DNA of 64,000 bases from Spirodela intermedia (GCA_902729315.2 LR746273.1:7088501-7152500); one strand, 5' to 3'. Positions 44,065 through 56,866 are shown, counted from the stretch's first letter. The notes: a model not told the origin generated them from the letters alone. Translations and numbers: made by a program.

Positions 44065-45847
44065 TTGTTAATATCGCCCCACTTAAATCATTGAGTCCTA
44101 TAGCCATACTTATAGGAATTGAAATTTTTATCAATAGTGATTTAAAATATCATGTTTAGGTGTATGATTGGTTTTAAACGAATTTATCATGTTTAGGGTT
44201 TTTATTTTTTTTGGAACGAAAAATTTGATTTAATGTTGGAAGTTTCACTTCAATCTGAGGTTACATGAGTGTGATCTCATTCACACAGAAGGTGAGGACG
44301 ATTGAAGGATATATACCTCTTTTGAAGGGAGGATGTGACAATAGTGGAGAGAGATTTCACTTTGCTTAAAATATTTGAAGAAAGTGGTTGATTTGCATTG
44401 AACTGGAAGAGCCCTTTCGGGCATGAAGTTGAAAGATCTATTCAAGAGTAGTAGGGAGTATAGTTGTGCGCCATGATGTGTTTCTGTAAGACAAGAGTTT
44501 GCTGCAGTTGATGGTTTTAAGAAATAAATGAAATGATATGAAGTGATAAGAAAAGAGTTGTTAGGGCACTGAGGAGGACAGAATTATGTTAGAGCATGAC
44601 AATAAGCTCAAATATGAACTTGCCTTTCTAGTGTTGCACATGTCTAATCCCTCTTGTCAAGATTTTGCTAGTATTATTAGTTGTCGTACTTTTTCAAAGT
44701 GACTAGGGGACCTTTCACCCCATGAGGAATGACTTGCTCTCTCTTTCTAACTCTTTTTTTTTTGTTATTCTCTCTCTCTTCTTTCTTTTTTTTTATTTTA
44801 TGAAGGCCTCTTCTCTCACCCTCCACTAATTGCCCATGATTTTGTTGTACTTCCATTGTCTTTTTCTCTACATCATTTTTCCGCTCACATTTTCTCTTCT
44901 ATCAACTAAGGGTGAGGTCTAGACGTTAGAAATCAAAAATCTTGTGGATGCAAAGCTGAAATTTCTTTAAACTTGTGGGACGCTGAGTAGTAGAAATGCT
45001 AGTTCGTTTCTCAAGTTGATGGCCATTAGAAGTAGACACTTTGATTGATCTCATTGCTCGTCCCTTGAGGACTAGTGTCATCCTCTGCTTCCTGACAACA
45101 GTGACCTAACACGACTTTGATATCTCTGATTCGATCCACCAACATAAGATAAATCTAACAAACGAAGCGAAAATGAGATGGGAGGATGAGGCGAGGGCAC
45201 CACACCTCTTCCACTTTCCCCACAATCAAGTGCTGTTTAACAAAGAAAAAGGAAATTTTTAAAAAAAATCCCCAAGCTGATAGTTTTCTTCGTTTTCTGT
45301 TCTTTCTCCTTATCATCTTCTTGCTCTCACGGTCTCTACTCTTTCTCGTCAAACATTTTGAGGCTTTGATACAGCACCCAAAGTTTGATTTCAATTTTGA
45401 TGACTAAAGGAGGACATGATCATGTAGAGGAATGTAATGGAGAAATAAAAGAAGGATTTTGTGTTTTGAAGAATCACAATGAAAATGAGAGGAATTAGAA
45501 ACTATATTCGATTACATTTTGATCTGAACTTGAGACTCTATAACTTTTTTGGTTCAGCACATTGAAGTTGTTTGATCCATATGACATCTCCTAGAGCAAT
45601 GGGATGTTTGAGGAGTGACTCTTGCATTGTTTGACTTCATTAATTAAATAAAAACACATATTTAGTGTAGACCTAGTTGGGCCTAGGCTTCTCAACATGC
45701 CCCAGCCTTAAACACTAGAAGAACCCTAGACCAATTGCAGTCCGTTGATACCCCCCAGTCTGACTTGATGACGTTGTTCATTTATAGTATTTTCCATTAG
45801 ACCCATGCTGGCTAATAGGGAAGAAATTTAGGTTTAGTTCTTGGTAC
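44065..45847. other. AT-rich, no coding region recognised
   Basis: Possibly the decayed internal part of the copia-like element at its left end; only short frames and T-rich low complexity (44,740-44,800). No gag, protease, integrase or RT motif seen. Confidence 0.35.
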
Positions 45848-46279
45848 CTTGACGTAGTTTGAGGTGTCTAAAGTGAAGCGATGGTAGATTCCGGCTGGTA
45901 GGACGATCATATCGCCCGCCTTAATCTAGATGCGGATCCAATGGTCGTCCTTGCCGCAGACATCAAAGTAACTGTTGCCCTCCAGGCAGAAGCGGATCTC
46001 CTCGTCGGCATGTATGTGCTCGCGGAAGAAGTTATTCAGCTTCTCCTCGTAGTTCTCAACTTTCCCTGGGCATAGCTCTAGTAGATCCTGCGACCACAAA
46101 AGGAGAAGCATTTTCACAAAGAGTTGAATGGTCCACTATATGTTCATATTGCATAGTCAAAATAGAGCGAGAGAGGGATAGAGAACAGAGACAGGGGAGA
46201 GAGAGAGAGAGAGGGATAGAGAATAGAGACAGGAGGAGAGAGGGAGAGAGAGATCGAGAGAGGGATAGAGAACATAAAT

Positions 46280-46322
<43 letters not shown>

Positions 46323-46404
46323 AGAGAGAGAGAGAGAGGGATAGAGAATAGAGACAGGAGGAGAGAGGGAGAGAGAGATCGAGAGAGGGATAGAGAACAT
46401 AAAT

Positions 46405-46453
<49 letters not shown>

Positions 46454-47838
46454 GGGTATCAGTAATAGACAGAATAGACCTTGTAATTATATCCCCTGTT
46501 TTCTCTAATTTTATTTAACTGCTCATTGTTTTCAATCTTTTGGATCGAGATGCCAGTACAGGATATCGATCTCTGCAGGGTACAAATTCTATTAAGCAGA
46601 CTGATTCGATCACCATGATAAATGTACACGGGGACACAGAATTATGCATTTTTTTTGCATAAATTACGAAAAAGTGAAAGATACAAGTTAGTATATTTCA
46701 GCTTCAGTCGCTAGATTCCTAAAACTCCACCGTATTAAGGCAACTCCATTACACTGGATGAGACAGCAGAGATCCATGAAACGTTTTCTGTACAACCAAG
46801 AGGCACGACAGGCCGGCTCTAGAAGGAGATGGAAGATGCCAACGGTTGAACCACGTACTGCCAAATTGGAAGGGCGTTCTGGTTGCCACCTTCCATAACC
46901 TGCGAAGGATCTGGTCATCTACATGTGGCAGGGGGCCTCCGACAGCCTAAGGCCTGATGGAAGCTTGAAAATCTGCGGCTTGGTGGCCTGTGTCCCCACT
47001 ACAGGGGAGGGCATTCCCATCCATGGGCTCCTTCCAGCAGAAGCATTGTATGCTCTTTTCAGACGGCACAGAATCCTAATGGTGGGGGTTGAAGCTACTG
47101 ATGTCAACTCAACCTTGACTTCCACAAAGATCAGGTGAAACATCTAAATCAACCGTGGATGGTGTGTAAATGGTGATGTAGATTTTTTGTGTTTCAAGAT
47201 GATCGAGGAATTTAACAGAGGAGTTCGTAGGGAACTCGTTACCTTATTCGACTTTCAGTCTGATAACACGCCACACTTGCCTCGGTCATATTGTAATGTT
47301 TGGTTAATATGGTTCTCAAATTGATGATGGCAGAGATAAGTTAGCGAGTTGATTGAATAAATTAGTGACTTTATCTGAGCTAATGGCTCGTTCAGCCATC
47401 CTATTTTATTGAGCACGCATAGTTAGATAGATGAATTTGAATAATTGAGTCTAGTCTAGTTGTAATCAGTTATCCAACAACAATCTAAAACCCGCAAAAA
47501 GATCTTTATGTGATGATAGACCAACAAAAGACGTTGAAAAGATTTCGAATATGCTCTAAAGTTTAGCTTTATGTCGAATTGTATATGATCGGAAAATGTA
47601 TTTATATTGGAAGATGTGTGTGAATGAAGTACACACTCGGGTATGGAGAGACAAACCTACAACCTTCCGTTCGCTTGAAGGGCTGCTGTATGTATGCATC
47701 CTTATAATGAATTTGCAAATGATACTCTGACGGGGTTTGAAAAATAGTACCTACAAGTTGGCTCAGCGGAACATACTCCACCGGAACGCGGTGGTGAGGC
47801 AGTCGCTGATCCTCTTCCCCATCGTCCATCAACCATGC
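45848..47838 (-). pseudogene. ARD: Acireductone dioxygenase (ARD/ARD') pseudogene
   Basis: ARD is the metal enzyme of the methionine salvage (Yang) cycle. Three exons are visible (minus): 47751-47838 with AWLMDDGEEDQRLPHHRVPV; 46480-46572 with EIDILYWHLDPK then NNEQLNKIRENRGYNYK; 45848-46087 with DLLELCPGKVENYEEKLNNF, REHIHADEEIRFCLEG (the metal ligands H.H...E are present), then [20 protein letters not shown]. Splice edges join in the expected phases. Lesions: two bases are missing near 46,540 in exon 2, shifting the frame; a TGG to TAG change follows WIRI in exon 3 (45,926-45,928); the final exon with LFVGEPVWTPYNRP was not found before 45,848. The short N-terminal exon encoding EEVIQ was not found either; an ATG at 48,200 starts an unrelated frame. 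An active gene elsewhere in the genome is likely. Confidence 0.85.
46150..46450. repeat. GA-rich array with a 125-bp tandem duplication in the ARD pseudogene intron
   Basis: GAGA-dominated sequence punctuated by GGGATAGAGAATAGAGACAG and AACATAAATAGGG words. The block beginning GGGATAGAGAATAGAG at 46,213 recurs essentially unchanged at 46,338, a 125-base period; a related block lies at about 46,167. It lies between ARD exons 2 and 3. The Leu/Ser-rich frame on the minus strand is an artefact of the repeat. Confidence 0.85.
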
Positions 47839-48520
47839 CTACAAGACATGAAGAACATCCGTCATAGTCACAAGCTACACGCCGATATTCATAATTCAGA
47901 TTAGCATAGCAGCTAGATCAAGTAGGGAATCGACAGCCACCCTCCGACTGCAAATCCTTGGAAGAAGTCCAGAGATACAGCAAGGAAAAGGCAGACAAGT
48001 CGGTCCGTTCCCACTGAACTGCCTCGCCGGATGACATTCGGGTTGTTACGCCACAGCCGGGCGAAAGCCGCTTCGCTTAGTCCGACCCCAGTGGTGGAAA
48101 CCGCAAGCAGATGGGCGGGGAAGGAGAGGGGTCTTTGATAAGAAACAAGATGAAGAACGGCAGAATCACCTTCACAGCCATCACTTCCTAAGTCCCTCAC
48201 CCGCCTTCGAGCTCACCGATGTCACACGCTGCGCTGCACGGCCCTTCGGACGGTTCAGAGAACCATGTCTATGGAACAGGAGAAGGGCTTCTTCTGGAAG
48301 CATCAGGTTTGTCGTGTTGCGGGGCATCCTGTAGAATCGTTCCACGTGTAAGACGAACAGCTTCTATTTCTCCTTTATAGCACAGCCTGAGCCACACGTT
48401 GCCTGTGATTTTCCTTCTAGACTGTTTAAAAAGAACAGTATGGCCGATTTTTATCAGGATCTGGGCCCAAGCCCGTTTCCGGGTCATTTTCTCGTGCTGA
48501 TTGGGCTTCAAAAGGCCCAC
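47839..48520. other. Upstream flank of the ARD pseudogene with GGCCCA boxes
   Basis: GC-richer sequence expected to be the former promoter. TGGGCT at 48,502-48,507 and GGCCCA at 48,514-48,519 resemble site II promoter boxes. An ATG at 48,200 (minus) opens a 34-codon hydrophobic frame with no ARD similarity. Confidence 0.4.
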
Positions 48521-51500
48521 TTTGGATAGTCTAAATGGAAATTAACTCTGATTGCTCACCAGATGTTAGTCCACATGTCAGATAAACCAGCAAATGTCCA
48601 GAAAAAATATTATGCGTCTTTCTTAAGGTAGAGCTAGACCTATGTTCACCGCATAAATGGATCTTGATGATGTTGTTTGTGCTTCTGTTTGACTTGGAAT
48701 CGTTTCCTTGTAATGATCTCTAGACCTAGGTTTCACAGTTCGAATAGTTACTAGATTATTATGCTGATTATGCAGAATGAAGGATACCATGAAACAACTA
48801 AGTTTACTTACTTTTAGAGACTCTAATTGCTTTTAATCTAGTTAGTTTAGAAGGCAAGACAAATGTTTTTAGGCACTCAAATTACATTTAATTCTTTCTG
48901 AGTTTGTTTTTATGCATTCAGTATATGCATGTCTCAAGCATTGATGAACAAAATGGCATAAAGCCCATCTACATTATGCTTTAGTAGACATTTTAGAAGA
49001 ATTTATAAATTATGTACCAAATTATTTGAATTTAACAATTGCTTTTCTAGGAGGCTTTTGTAAACTTAAAACAACCAAATCTAAGTATTTAAGCTTTCAA
49101 TGTATGTGAGCATGTATGCTCAATAATATCAACATAGAAAGAATCATTCAAGTTAATTGCAAATAAGGAAAAAGATAAAGTATATTTCATGTAGATATAA
49201 ATCCATTGTTGTCACTAGTAGTCCCATCAACAAAATTAAAATTCAAGCTCATCAAATTGCTCAATGTAGCATCCATTTCATTTCTTCTTTACTGGTCTTA
49301 TCTTTTATGTCAACTATTTGTAACCTATTAGCTCAGACCTGATACCTACATCTTTAGTACATTGATGTCCAAGAACGAATATATTCTAAGTTTCTCAAAT
49401 GGTTTCAGCTTTTTTCTTTCAACTAAATAGTCTACAAAGCAAGGAGAATCAACAACTTTTATCATTTACAGTTTTTAGTGTAATGTGTAAGGCCTTATCA
49501 CATAGGGGAATTTTGATTGCATGTTGAAATAATATATATATATATATAAAACTTGCAACTAAATTTAGAAAAAAAAGAATTTTTTTATTATCTCCATCAT
49601 AATAATTGATTACTACCTTTTGAAGAAATGAGCTACTTAATTAAGAATAATTTAAAAATTAAATTTTCTGCACTTTATAAAAGTTTTTTGACTTCATACT
49701 TCAACATTTTATGTTTGCACTTTGTTAGCTGACCTACCAACCTACAAGAATTAGACTCTTAAATCACAAAAAAAATGTGACTCCTTTCATAAAACATATT
49801 ATAGCAAAATACATGACAACTGATCACAAAAAGGTGCAAAACCAGCTAAAAAGAGAAAAGAAAATATCTAACCTAACCTACCTAAGAATTTCAAAAATGT
49901 GTAGAGTAATTTTGTTACAAAAGGTCTGCATTGATTGGTGACAAACTTTACTTTTCTGTCTGAAACATGCTTGCAGATAAGAGAATCTTTACCCAAGATA
50001 ATTCATGTGACAAAAGGTCTCCTTGGGCCTCATGATGTCTCTCAATTCTTGTTGTTCTTGTAATTCTACTCATTCAAGTGTCTAGGTTTGTGAGAATTTA
50101 TTAATCCATTGTCATTATCTATCTCAGTCTCCCTTTGCTTGTTCTGCTATGCAACTCCAACTTGATCTTGCTCTGCTTTTTGGTCTGTGTAATCATCTTT
50201 CTCTTGCTTTGTCATTACGTTTGCTTTCCTATCCTCATTTTAAACGCCATCTGATGTTCTGTACCTAGTTTCCTCTCATGGGTGTCCTTGAAATAAAGGT
50301 CAAAGCATTTATTTTGCTCCTTTTGGCCAATAATGTAAGGGTAATCCTATTAATTTTAGCATTTTAATTAATGAACTTCACTCATACTGCCATCACACAT
50401 AAGGTATTCCCTCTTTCTCAAGCTTGAACACTCTTTGAGCCTGATGAAGTCAATGGGCCATCTATCTAGGTCACGAGGATCCATTCCGTTAGGTGGGCCT
50501 ATGAGGAGGAAGAAGAGGGTGGAGAAGAGGCCACATCACCTATGCACCCCTTCTTCCCCTATATGAGTCGCCTCTCCCTACAAGAGATGTCTCATGGCAT
50601 CCTTTGGGAGGGGGTGTCTCTAACCACCTTTCCCTTTTCTCTCATTTATAACTTCTCTTGTCACCCTTATTGAAGCTCAATAAAAACACTTGAGAAGAGG
50701 CTTGAAATTTGGAATCTCTTATTATCTCACTCACCTCTTGGATTGGAGGTTATTCCTCTCTCTCATTCACTTCTTGAATTAAGGGTTTGACAGAACATGA
50801 TTGAGGGTCATTTAAATACTTCAAAAGTAGTGGATAAAAATATTTATGAATCTGAATTTCACTAGTTAAAATACAAAAAATCAAGTACAGTGGCAAGTTC
50901 AGGGTCGATTCATAGAGAGCATGAGATTTGAGTCATTGAAATCAAATGGGTGGACAAAGTAAGGAGAAAAATATAAAGATTAGAGGATAGAATCAAGAGA
51001 GATGGCAAAAATCATGAATCGGTTGAAAATTGATCTCCCTAAAAAGAGGAAAAACAAAAAAATAAATCATGATTAATGAAATTATCTAAACCCAAAGATT
51101 AAAGTTAGTAAAATGTAAATAAATCTATCTAGATTGGTCATAGTCAATAGGCAAGCCTCACATATATCTAAATTCTCACTGAATGTTTCAATGTACACCA
51201 TATCCAAGGCTTTCTAAGTTTTTCCACGACAATAAAGCCCTTAATTTAAGTTGGGATTGTACTCTTGATACACAACCAAATCATAAATAGTTGGTGGCAA
51301 TTGAATCATCTCCTCAAGAGTCTTTTCAATGATACTAAAATATTACATGGTGAGATAAAACAATGGTTGTATTCAGTCGAGATTTTTCGAGTCTATTTTC
51401 AAATAGATAGAAAGGAGAAAGAACACATGCATAGGGCAGTTCGAAAATGATGTAGCCCAAGACACAAGTTGAAATCTCAACATTGAATTTGGGCCCACTC

Positions 51501-51590
51501 ATCTTAAATTTGGGGCATAAAGTGAAAAGTGTTAAAGAAGGAGCCCACATATGTCATCGGTAGGCTAGAAGTCCAAAAAGTAATATTTTA
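48521..51590. other. AT-rich intergenic, no gene recognised
   Basis: Very AT-rich, including an (AT)n run near 49,531-49,548. 50.4-50.8 kb is less AT-rich. 50,880-51,250 contains GTGGCAAGTTCAGGGTCGAT, a wording I associate with dispersed plant repeats (a related, weaker copy may occur at 59,290). No coding evidence. Confidence 0.4.
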
Positions 51591-51591
51591 T

Positions 51592-51990
51592 TTTCTACTT
51601 TATGTCCTTCCACTTTTATAAGATACTTTTATGTCTCTTTCTTTCTAGAAAGGACTTTAATGTGGTTCAGTATGTACCTAAGATCTGTTCAGGATCTTAG
51701 ATTGTTAAAATCTATACCTAAGATCTACTCAAAATCTCTGATTGTCAAAGTTTGTGCCTAAGATCTATTCAATATATCTATCTATCATAGTCTATTTCAG
51801 GTTATTTCAGAGTTAGTCACATAGTATTTTTAGAAGATTTGTCTAAGATCTTAGTCTGTTAGAATCTATTTTAAGTCATTTAGAGTTAGTCGGACTTTGT
51901 CCCCAAGATTTGTACCTAAGATTAGAACTTCGTGGATTCAAGCCTAGATCTTATTCATCTTTTGCGTTACTATTGTGTCGAAGAGGAGGA
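51592..51990 (+). mobile_element. LTR fragment, copy A (plus orientation) of a Ty3/gypsy family
   Basis: Reads in parallel with the reverse complement of 56,883-57,420: shared words include TTTATGTCCTT, CTAGAA.GGACTTTAATGTGG, repeated CCTAAGATCT, TTAGAGTTAGTC and GCGTTACTATTG at the 3' end. Copy A lacks about 135 bases present in copy B, including the TATA region. No tRNA primer-binding site follows it. Confidence 0.65.
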
Positions 51991-52153
51991 TCACCATCCA
52001 ATTTTGATTGAACAGTAGAGATTGTGCCATGTCACCAATAGTCTGTCAAAATATCATCAAGTTTGCACACGCCACGTATCTCACATCCATGTAAGTCTTA
52101 GGCCAACTCGTAAGTTCCACTTTCCCTGCTGACCTATTGATGATTATGGCCGA

Positions 52154-52275
52154 CCTCTTAATATTCCAGCTAGTTGGTCACTTAGCTTGGCCTGCCTGGC
52201 TCAGCCCAACCTAGCCTCTTAATATTCTAGCTAGTCGGTCACTTAGCTTGGCTTGCCTAGCTCAACCATGCTCGG
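52154..52275 (+). repeat. Two tandem copies of a 61-bp unit
   Basis: The unit starting CCTCTTAATATTCCAGCTAG at 52,154 recurs at 52,215 with a few substitutions (CCTCTTAATATTCTAGCTAG), both followed by GGTCACTTAGCTTGGC. It lies between LTR fragment A and the gypsy protease region. Confidence 0.85.
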
Positions 52276-52320
52276 TCTGCTCTGATGTACACTATGAATT
52301 TTAGGATATGTGACATCACT

Positions 52321-53950
52321 AATAGTGGTAGTAGTGAAAATATTGTCTCTTTTGTGATGGTAAAAAAATTAGGTTTATAGATAAGCCACACTCTCATCCA
52401 TATCGAATTGATTGGATCAAGAAGGAAACAAAAACTAAAGTTTCAGAGACATGTCTAATCAAATTTTCAACTAATAAGACTTATTTTGATGAAATGGATG
52501 CTTGTCCCATGATATTAGGCAGGCCGTGACAATTTGATGTTGATGCTACACTATAGCAAGGAAAATACTTATATTTTCTATCGAAATGATAAAAAAATTA
52601 TTTTGGTTCCAATGCAAGATAGTGATTTTAGCAAAGGAGAGAAGGAGAAAAGAAAAGTAATGCTCATAAACACCTAGATGTTTCTCCTTGGGAAGACCTT
52701 GTATAGTCAGTCCTTCGGGCATACCGGAGGCCAGGGCGAAGAAAGATTGCTATCCCGTAGGTGAAACTTCGTGTCGGTACTGGAGTGATGATCACTCCTT
52801 CGAGTAGATGGGGCGGTAGAGCTGAGTTAGGTTCCACTCTATTGGAAATGCATAGGAAGCAGCAAACCGATTCTTCGAGTAGATGCTAGGTTTCTTAAGG
52901 AGTTTGATATTAATATTGAATTATTTGTTATTGTTCAAAAACCTGATTTAGATATCAAAATAATTGACGTGATACCAAAAACTATTGAACATCTCTTATC
53001 TGAATTTTCTATAATTCAAAAACTATCTACTCATCTTCCACCAATGCGAGATGTACAACATCATATTGACCTTATACCAAAAGCAAGCTTGCCTAACCTT
53101 CTACATTATAAGATGACTTCACAAGAAAATCAAAATTTTCAAGAACAAGTCAAAGAGTTATTGAGTAAAGGATTGATAAGAGAAAGTATGAGCTCATACT
53201 CTGTGACTGCTTTACTTGTTCCAAAGAATGATGGAAGTTGACTGATGTATGTTGATAGCAGAGCTATCAACAAGTTAACAATTTAGTATAGATTCTTAAT
53301 TTCACGTCTAGATGACATGTTAAATGTGCTTTGTGGTTCTAAAATTTTCTCAAAAGTTGATTTAAAGACTAGATATCATCAAATTCGAATTTGGCAAGAA
53401 GATGAATAGAAGATTACCTTTAAAACTAAGACAAGTTTTTATGAATGGTTGGTCATGCCTTTTGGCTTATCCAACACCCCCAATACTTTTATGAGAGTGA
53501 TAAATCAAGTTTTGAAACCTTTTATTGGCAAATTTATTATTGTTTATTTTGATGACATTCTTATTTATAGTATTACAAAAGATGAACACATAAAACATCT
53601 TAAGTCGGTGTTCAAAGTATTAAATTATGTATTAACTTGAAAAAATGTGACTTCATGTCTACTAGTTTGTTGTTCTTGAGATACATTGTAAGTGCAGATG
53701 GTATCAAAGTAGATGAAGAAAAAGTCAGAGCCATCAAATATTGGTCAACACCAATCATAATTCATCAAGTTCAAAGTTTTCATGGGTTGGCATCATTTTA
53801 TAGAAGATTCATTCGAAATGTCTCTTGTTGCTGCCTGTATGAAAAAGTGTCATTTTAAATGAACTGATGAAGCTAGTAAAAGTTTTATCATGATAAAAGA
53901 GAAATTATGCTATGCTCTTGTTTTAGTCTTGCCAAATTTCGATAAACTAT
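52321..53950 (+). mobile_element. Ty3/gypsy pol, copy A: protease-linker and reverse transcriptase with stops
   Basis: 52,321-52,640 translates to the protease/linker part (SENIV.FVMVKKLGL, DACPMILGRP-like with a stop, KENTYIFYRNDKKIILVPM). RT follows from about 52,900: [50 protein letters not shown], catalytic YFDD intact at 53,545-53,556, and FHGLASFYRRFIRNVSC near 53,780-53,830. Several in-frame stops (for example after KNDGS and after WQEDE) and a frameshift near 53,640 inactivate it. About 190 bases of GC-richer foreign-looking sequence separate the two parts. No gag or integrase found in this orientation. Confidence 0.9.
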
Positions 53951-54257
53951 TTGAAGTGGAATTTGATGTATCCATAATTAGCATTGGAGATGTATTATTA
54001 CAAGAAGGTTGACATAGTGAAACTTGAGGAGGCAATGGCTTGCACTAGTTGTGATCAACTTTGATGTTGTGGAGGTTGAAGACAGTCTTGAATCCTCAAA
54101 AAATATGCTTCAATTGTTGTCCTTTCACTCTAAATCCATAGGGTGAAGAGGATAGGTCCCTTGAGTCCACAAGGGGATGACTCTAAATCCATAGAATCAA
54201 GAACATGTTCCTTGAGTCCACACGAGTGCTGGAGTCCACCAGCAAAAAGAGAGAACT

Positions 54258-54510
54258 TCATGAAAAGGAATTTGAATTCAAACAAAAATTTAAATTTCAA
54301 ATGAAATTTGAATTCAAACAAAAATTTAAATTTCAGATAAAATTTGAATTTCAAACAAAAAATTGAATTTTGTATTTCAATTTTGGAATTCAAATTTAAA
54401 TTTCAAATAAAATTTGAAAAATAATGAAAAAATATATATGGGCCTAATTTCGTAATAGAGCCAGTAAAGTTGGCTTCAAGCTACAACAATACTAGGTTCA
54501 GTGACACTAA
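54258..54510 (+). mobile_element. LTR 5'-part fragment (plus) with AAATTTGAA-type repeats
   Basis: 54,280-54,420 repeats AATTTGAATTCAAACAAAA and AAATTTCA words. 54,430-54,500 (ATATATGGGCCTAATTTCGT and onward to GGCTTCAAGCTACAACAATA) matches the reverse complement of 57,700-57,790, the outer part of LTR copy B. It therefore belongs to the same LTR family in plus orientation, separated from fragment A. Confidence 0.55.
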
Positions 54511-54598
54511 ATCTAGATGATATTTCCATTATCTTTAGTAAGTGCATGACATATGCACTAAGTTTGTGATAATTTTCTGCTAGCAATTGTTCTTTTCT

Positions 54599-56866
54599 CA
54601 AGTAATTGGTTGCCTTTTCCTTGTAGTTTGCATAACCAAATCACCAACTTTTGTCTGCCTTTTCCTTGTAGTTTGCATAATTGATTGTAACATGCTTCTT
54701 CACATTCTCATGTACTATTTGGATGTATTCTTCTATGTTATTTGCTGCTACACTAGTACTAGGTTTTCTTGGTACTTCAATTAAGTCAAGAAGGACTTTT
54801 GGTGGAAAATAGTAGACAATAGAAAATAGAGAGTAATTTGTAGACCAATTTATCATAGAATTATATGCGAATTCTGCTTGAGCTAAGACAAGATCCCATT
54901 GTCTTGGTTTGTCTCCTAAAATACAATAGATTAAATAACCAAGTGTCTTGTTTACAACTTTTGTTTGACCATCAGTTTGTGGATGACTCGAAGTACTGAA
55001 TTTTAGGTATGAGTCAAATCTGTTCCAAAGAATATGCCAGAAATGGGACAAAAATTTTGAGTCTCTATTAGATGTAATAATCTTAGGCACCATGCAGACG
55101 AACTATTTCCTTAAAAAATAAATTTGCCACTTGAACGACATCATTAGTCTTTCTACATCGAATAAATTGTGCCATCTTTGAGAATCTATCCACAACCACA
55201 AAAAAAAAATCTGCTCCGCTTTGAGTACGTGGTAGTAGAGTGTACACACATGTGTTCTAGCACTATCCTCTATTAATTTGACATCTCCGCAAAAAACTTT
55301 CAAACTCTTTCTTAAAAGTGAACTGTGTTCTGACACTGTCATTTATTAATTTGACAAATTTGACATCTCTACACAAAACTTTCAAACTCTTTCTTAAAAG
55401 TGGATTGTGTTCTAGCACTGTCCTTTATTAGTGGACTCTATGCTTTATCTAGAATGGCCAGTGGAAGTGTACATACCTGTGTGTTTTGGCTAATAGCATC
55501 ATTCCTCCATCATGTTCAAAATCTTGTCACGACCTAAGTGTCCACCAAGCCCTCCTGCATCTAATTCTTGAATTAACTTCTCACGCAAAGAAGTTCGAGA
55601 GATACATAACTTTAATTGATATTCCTGACGTACAAATCATATACTGTTGAGACTAATCATCGTCGTCTCGGTATAATTTCTTGAGATAATAAAATCTTGT
55701 GATTTCAGCACGCAAGTTCAACAAACATGTTGTTTTTCTACTAAGAGCATCTGCAACTCGATTCAATTTTCTTAACTTGTGTTTAATAACGAAAGTAAAA
55801 CATTGAATGAAAGAGATCCACTTGGCATGAAAGTCTAACTGATTACTGATTTAAGAGCCTGATGATTAGTATATAAAATAAATTTTCATTGAATCAAATA
55901 TTGTTCTCTTTTTGATCTAATCAAATAAATTTTGGTGAAATAAATTTTTTGAAACTTTAGTTTCTATTTCTTTCTTGATCCAACCAATTCAATATGGATG
56001 AGGACGTGGGCTTGTTTGTAAATCTAATTTTTTAACCATCATAGAAAAGACAATGTTCTCACTATTGCCACTATCAATGATTATATCACAATAGTAGAAG
56101 AAACAATAGTAGAAGAAACAATAGTAGATCTTCCTCTTTCTAGGTGAAGAATTTAATTCTGACTTCCAAAATTTTGAATTCTGATTTTTCCTTTCTCTAA
56201 TAAGGCTTGAAAAATGATTGTAAAGCTACTTTGTCTTCAATTTCTCATCTGAGACCACCTTTAAATCTTGAAATCATATATTGTTGATACAAAATTTGTT
56301 CATAATCTGGGGGAAGAAAATGAGATTTCAAAAGTTTTTTCATTTTCTCCCATAATCATATAGGTTCTTTGCCTGACCTCGTATGTGTGATATGTAATTG
56401 ATCCCACCATATAGAGGCTCCACCCTCCAATTTATAAGTCAATAGCTTGACTTGCTTTTCATCAAAAAAATCATTCTACTTCAACTAACCAATCTAAGAA
56501 CTTTTTAATCTTCAAATGGCCATTAAAACATGGTAAGTCAATCTTCAAATGAAAATCTCGAAAATTTTCTTTTGATCTAGAACATGTAGAACTAGATGAA
56601 TAGTGAGTATCTAATGAAGGTTCAACATGAGTGACTTTTTGAGGATGTCTGATTTCATGATCTCTAAGAGGGCATGAATGACTCTCTAATACACTCATTC
56701 TTGCCCAAAGTTATTTTAAGGTATCACTAATCTCATCTTTGATCCATTCAATCTTGAAAAGTAATAAAATCTGATTTTGAGATAGGAAAAACTTTAGGTG
56801 AATCATCATCACCAATATGAGTAGATTTACCTCGTGACATTTTTGAACTTTGATTGAAACGTTGAC
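54599..56866 (-). mobile_element. Ty3/gypsy internal region, copy B: gag, protease, RNase H end, integrase; RT missing
   Basis: Reading on the minus strand from 56,866: gag, with FHLKIDLPCFNGHLKIKKFL near 56,510-56,560 and later GGASIWWDQL near 56,400; a protease/linker piece SENIVFSMMVKKLDL near 56,040 that passes within about 100 bases into RNase H-like YTNHQALKSV and HAKWISFIQC near 55,800-55,870; then VADALSR-like text near 55,740; and integrase ([12 protein letters not shown] at about 55,200, KIITSNRDSKFLSHFWHILW at 55,085-55,025, SSHPQTDGQTKVVNKTLGYL, then WDLVLAQAEFAYNSMIN). The whole RT is deleted between protease and RNase H. Frameshifts near 55,090 and elsewhere show decay. A 24-base TGCCTTTTCCTTGTAGTTTG repeat with 45-base spacing marks its end (54,611 and 54,656). 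Confidence 0.9.

Noticed and set aside
46056-46400. 114-codon Leu/Ser-rich minus-strand frame
   Set aside because: Translation of the GA/CT array; not a protein.
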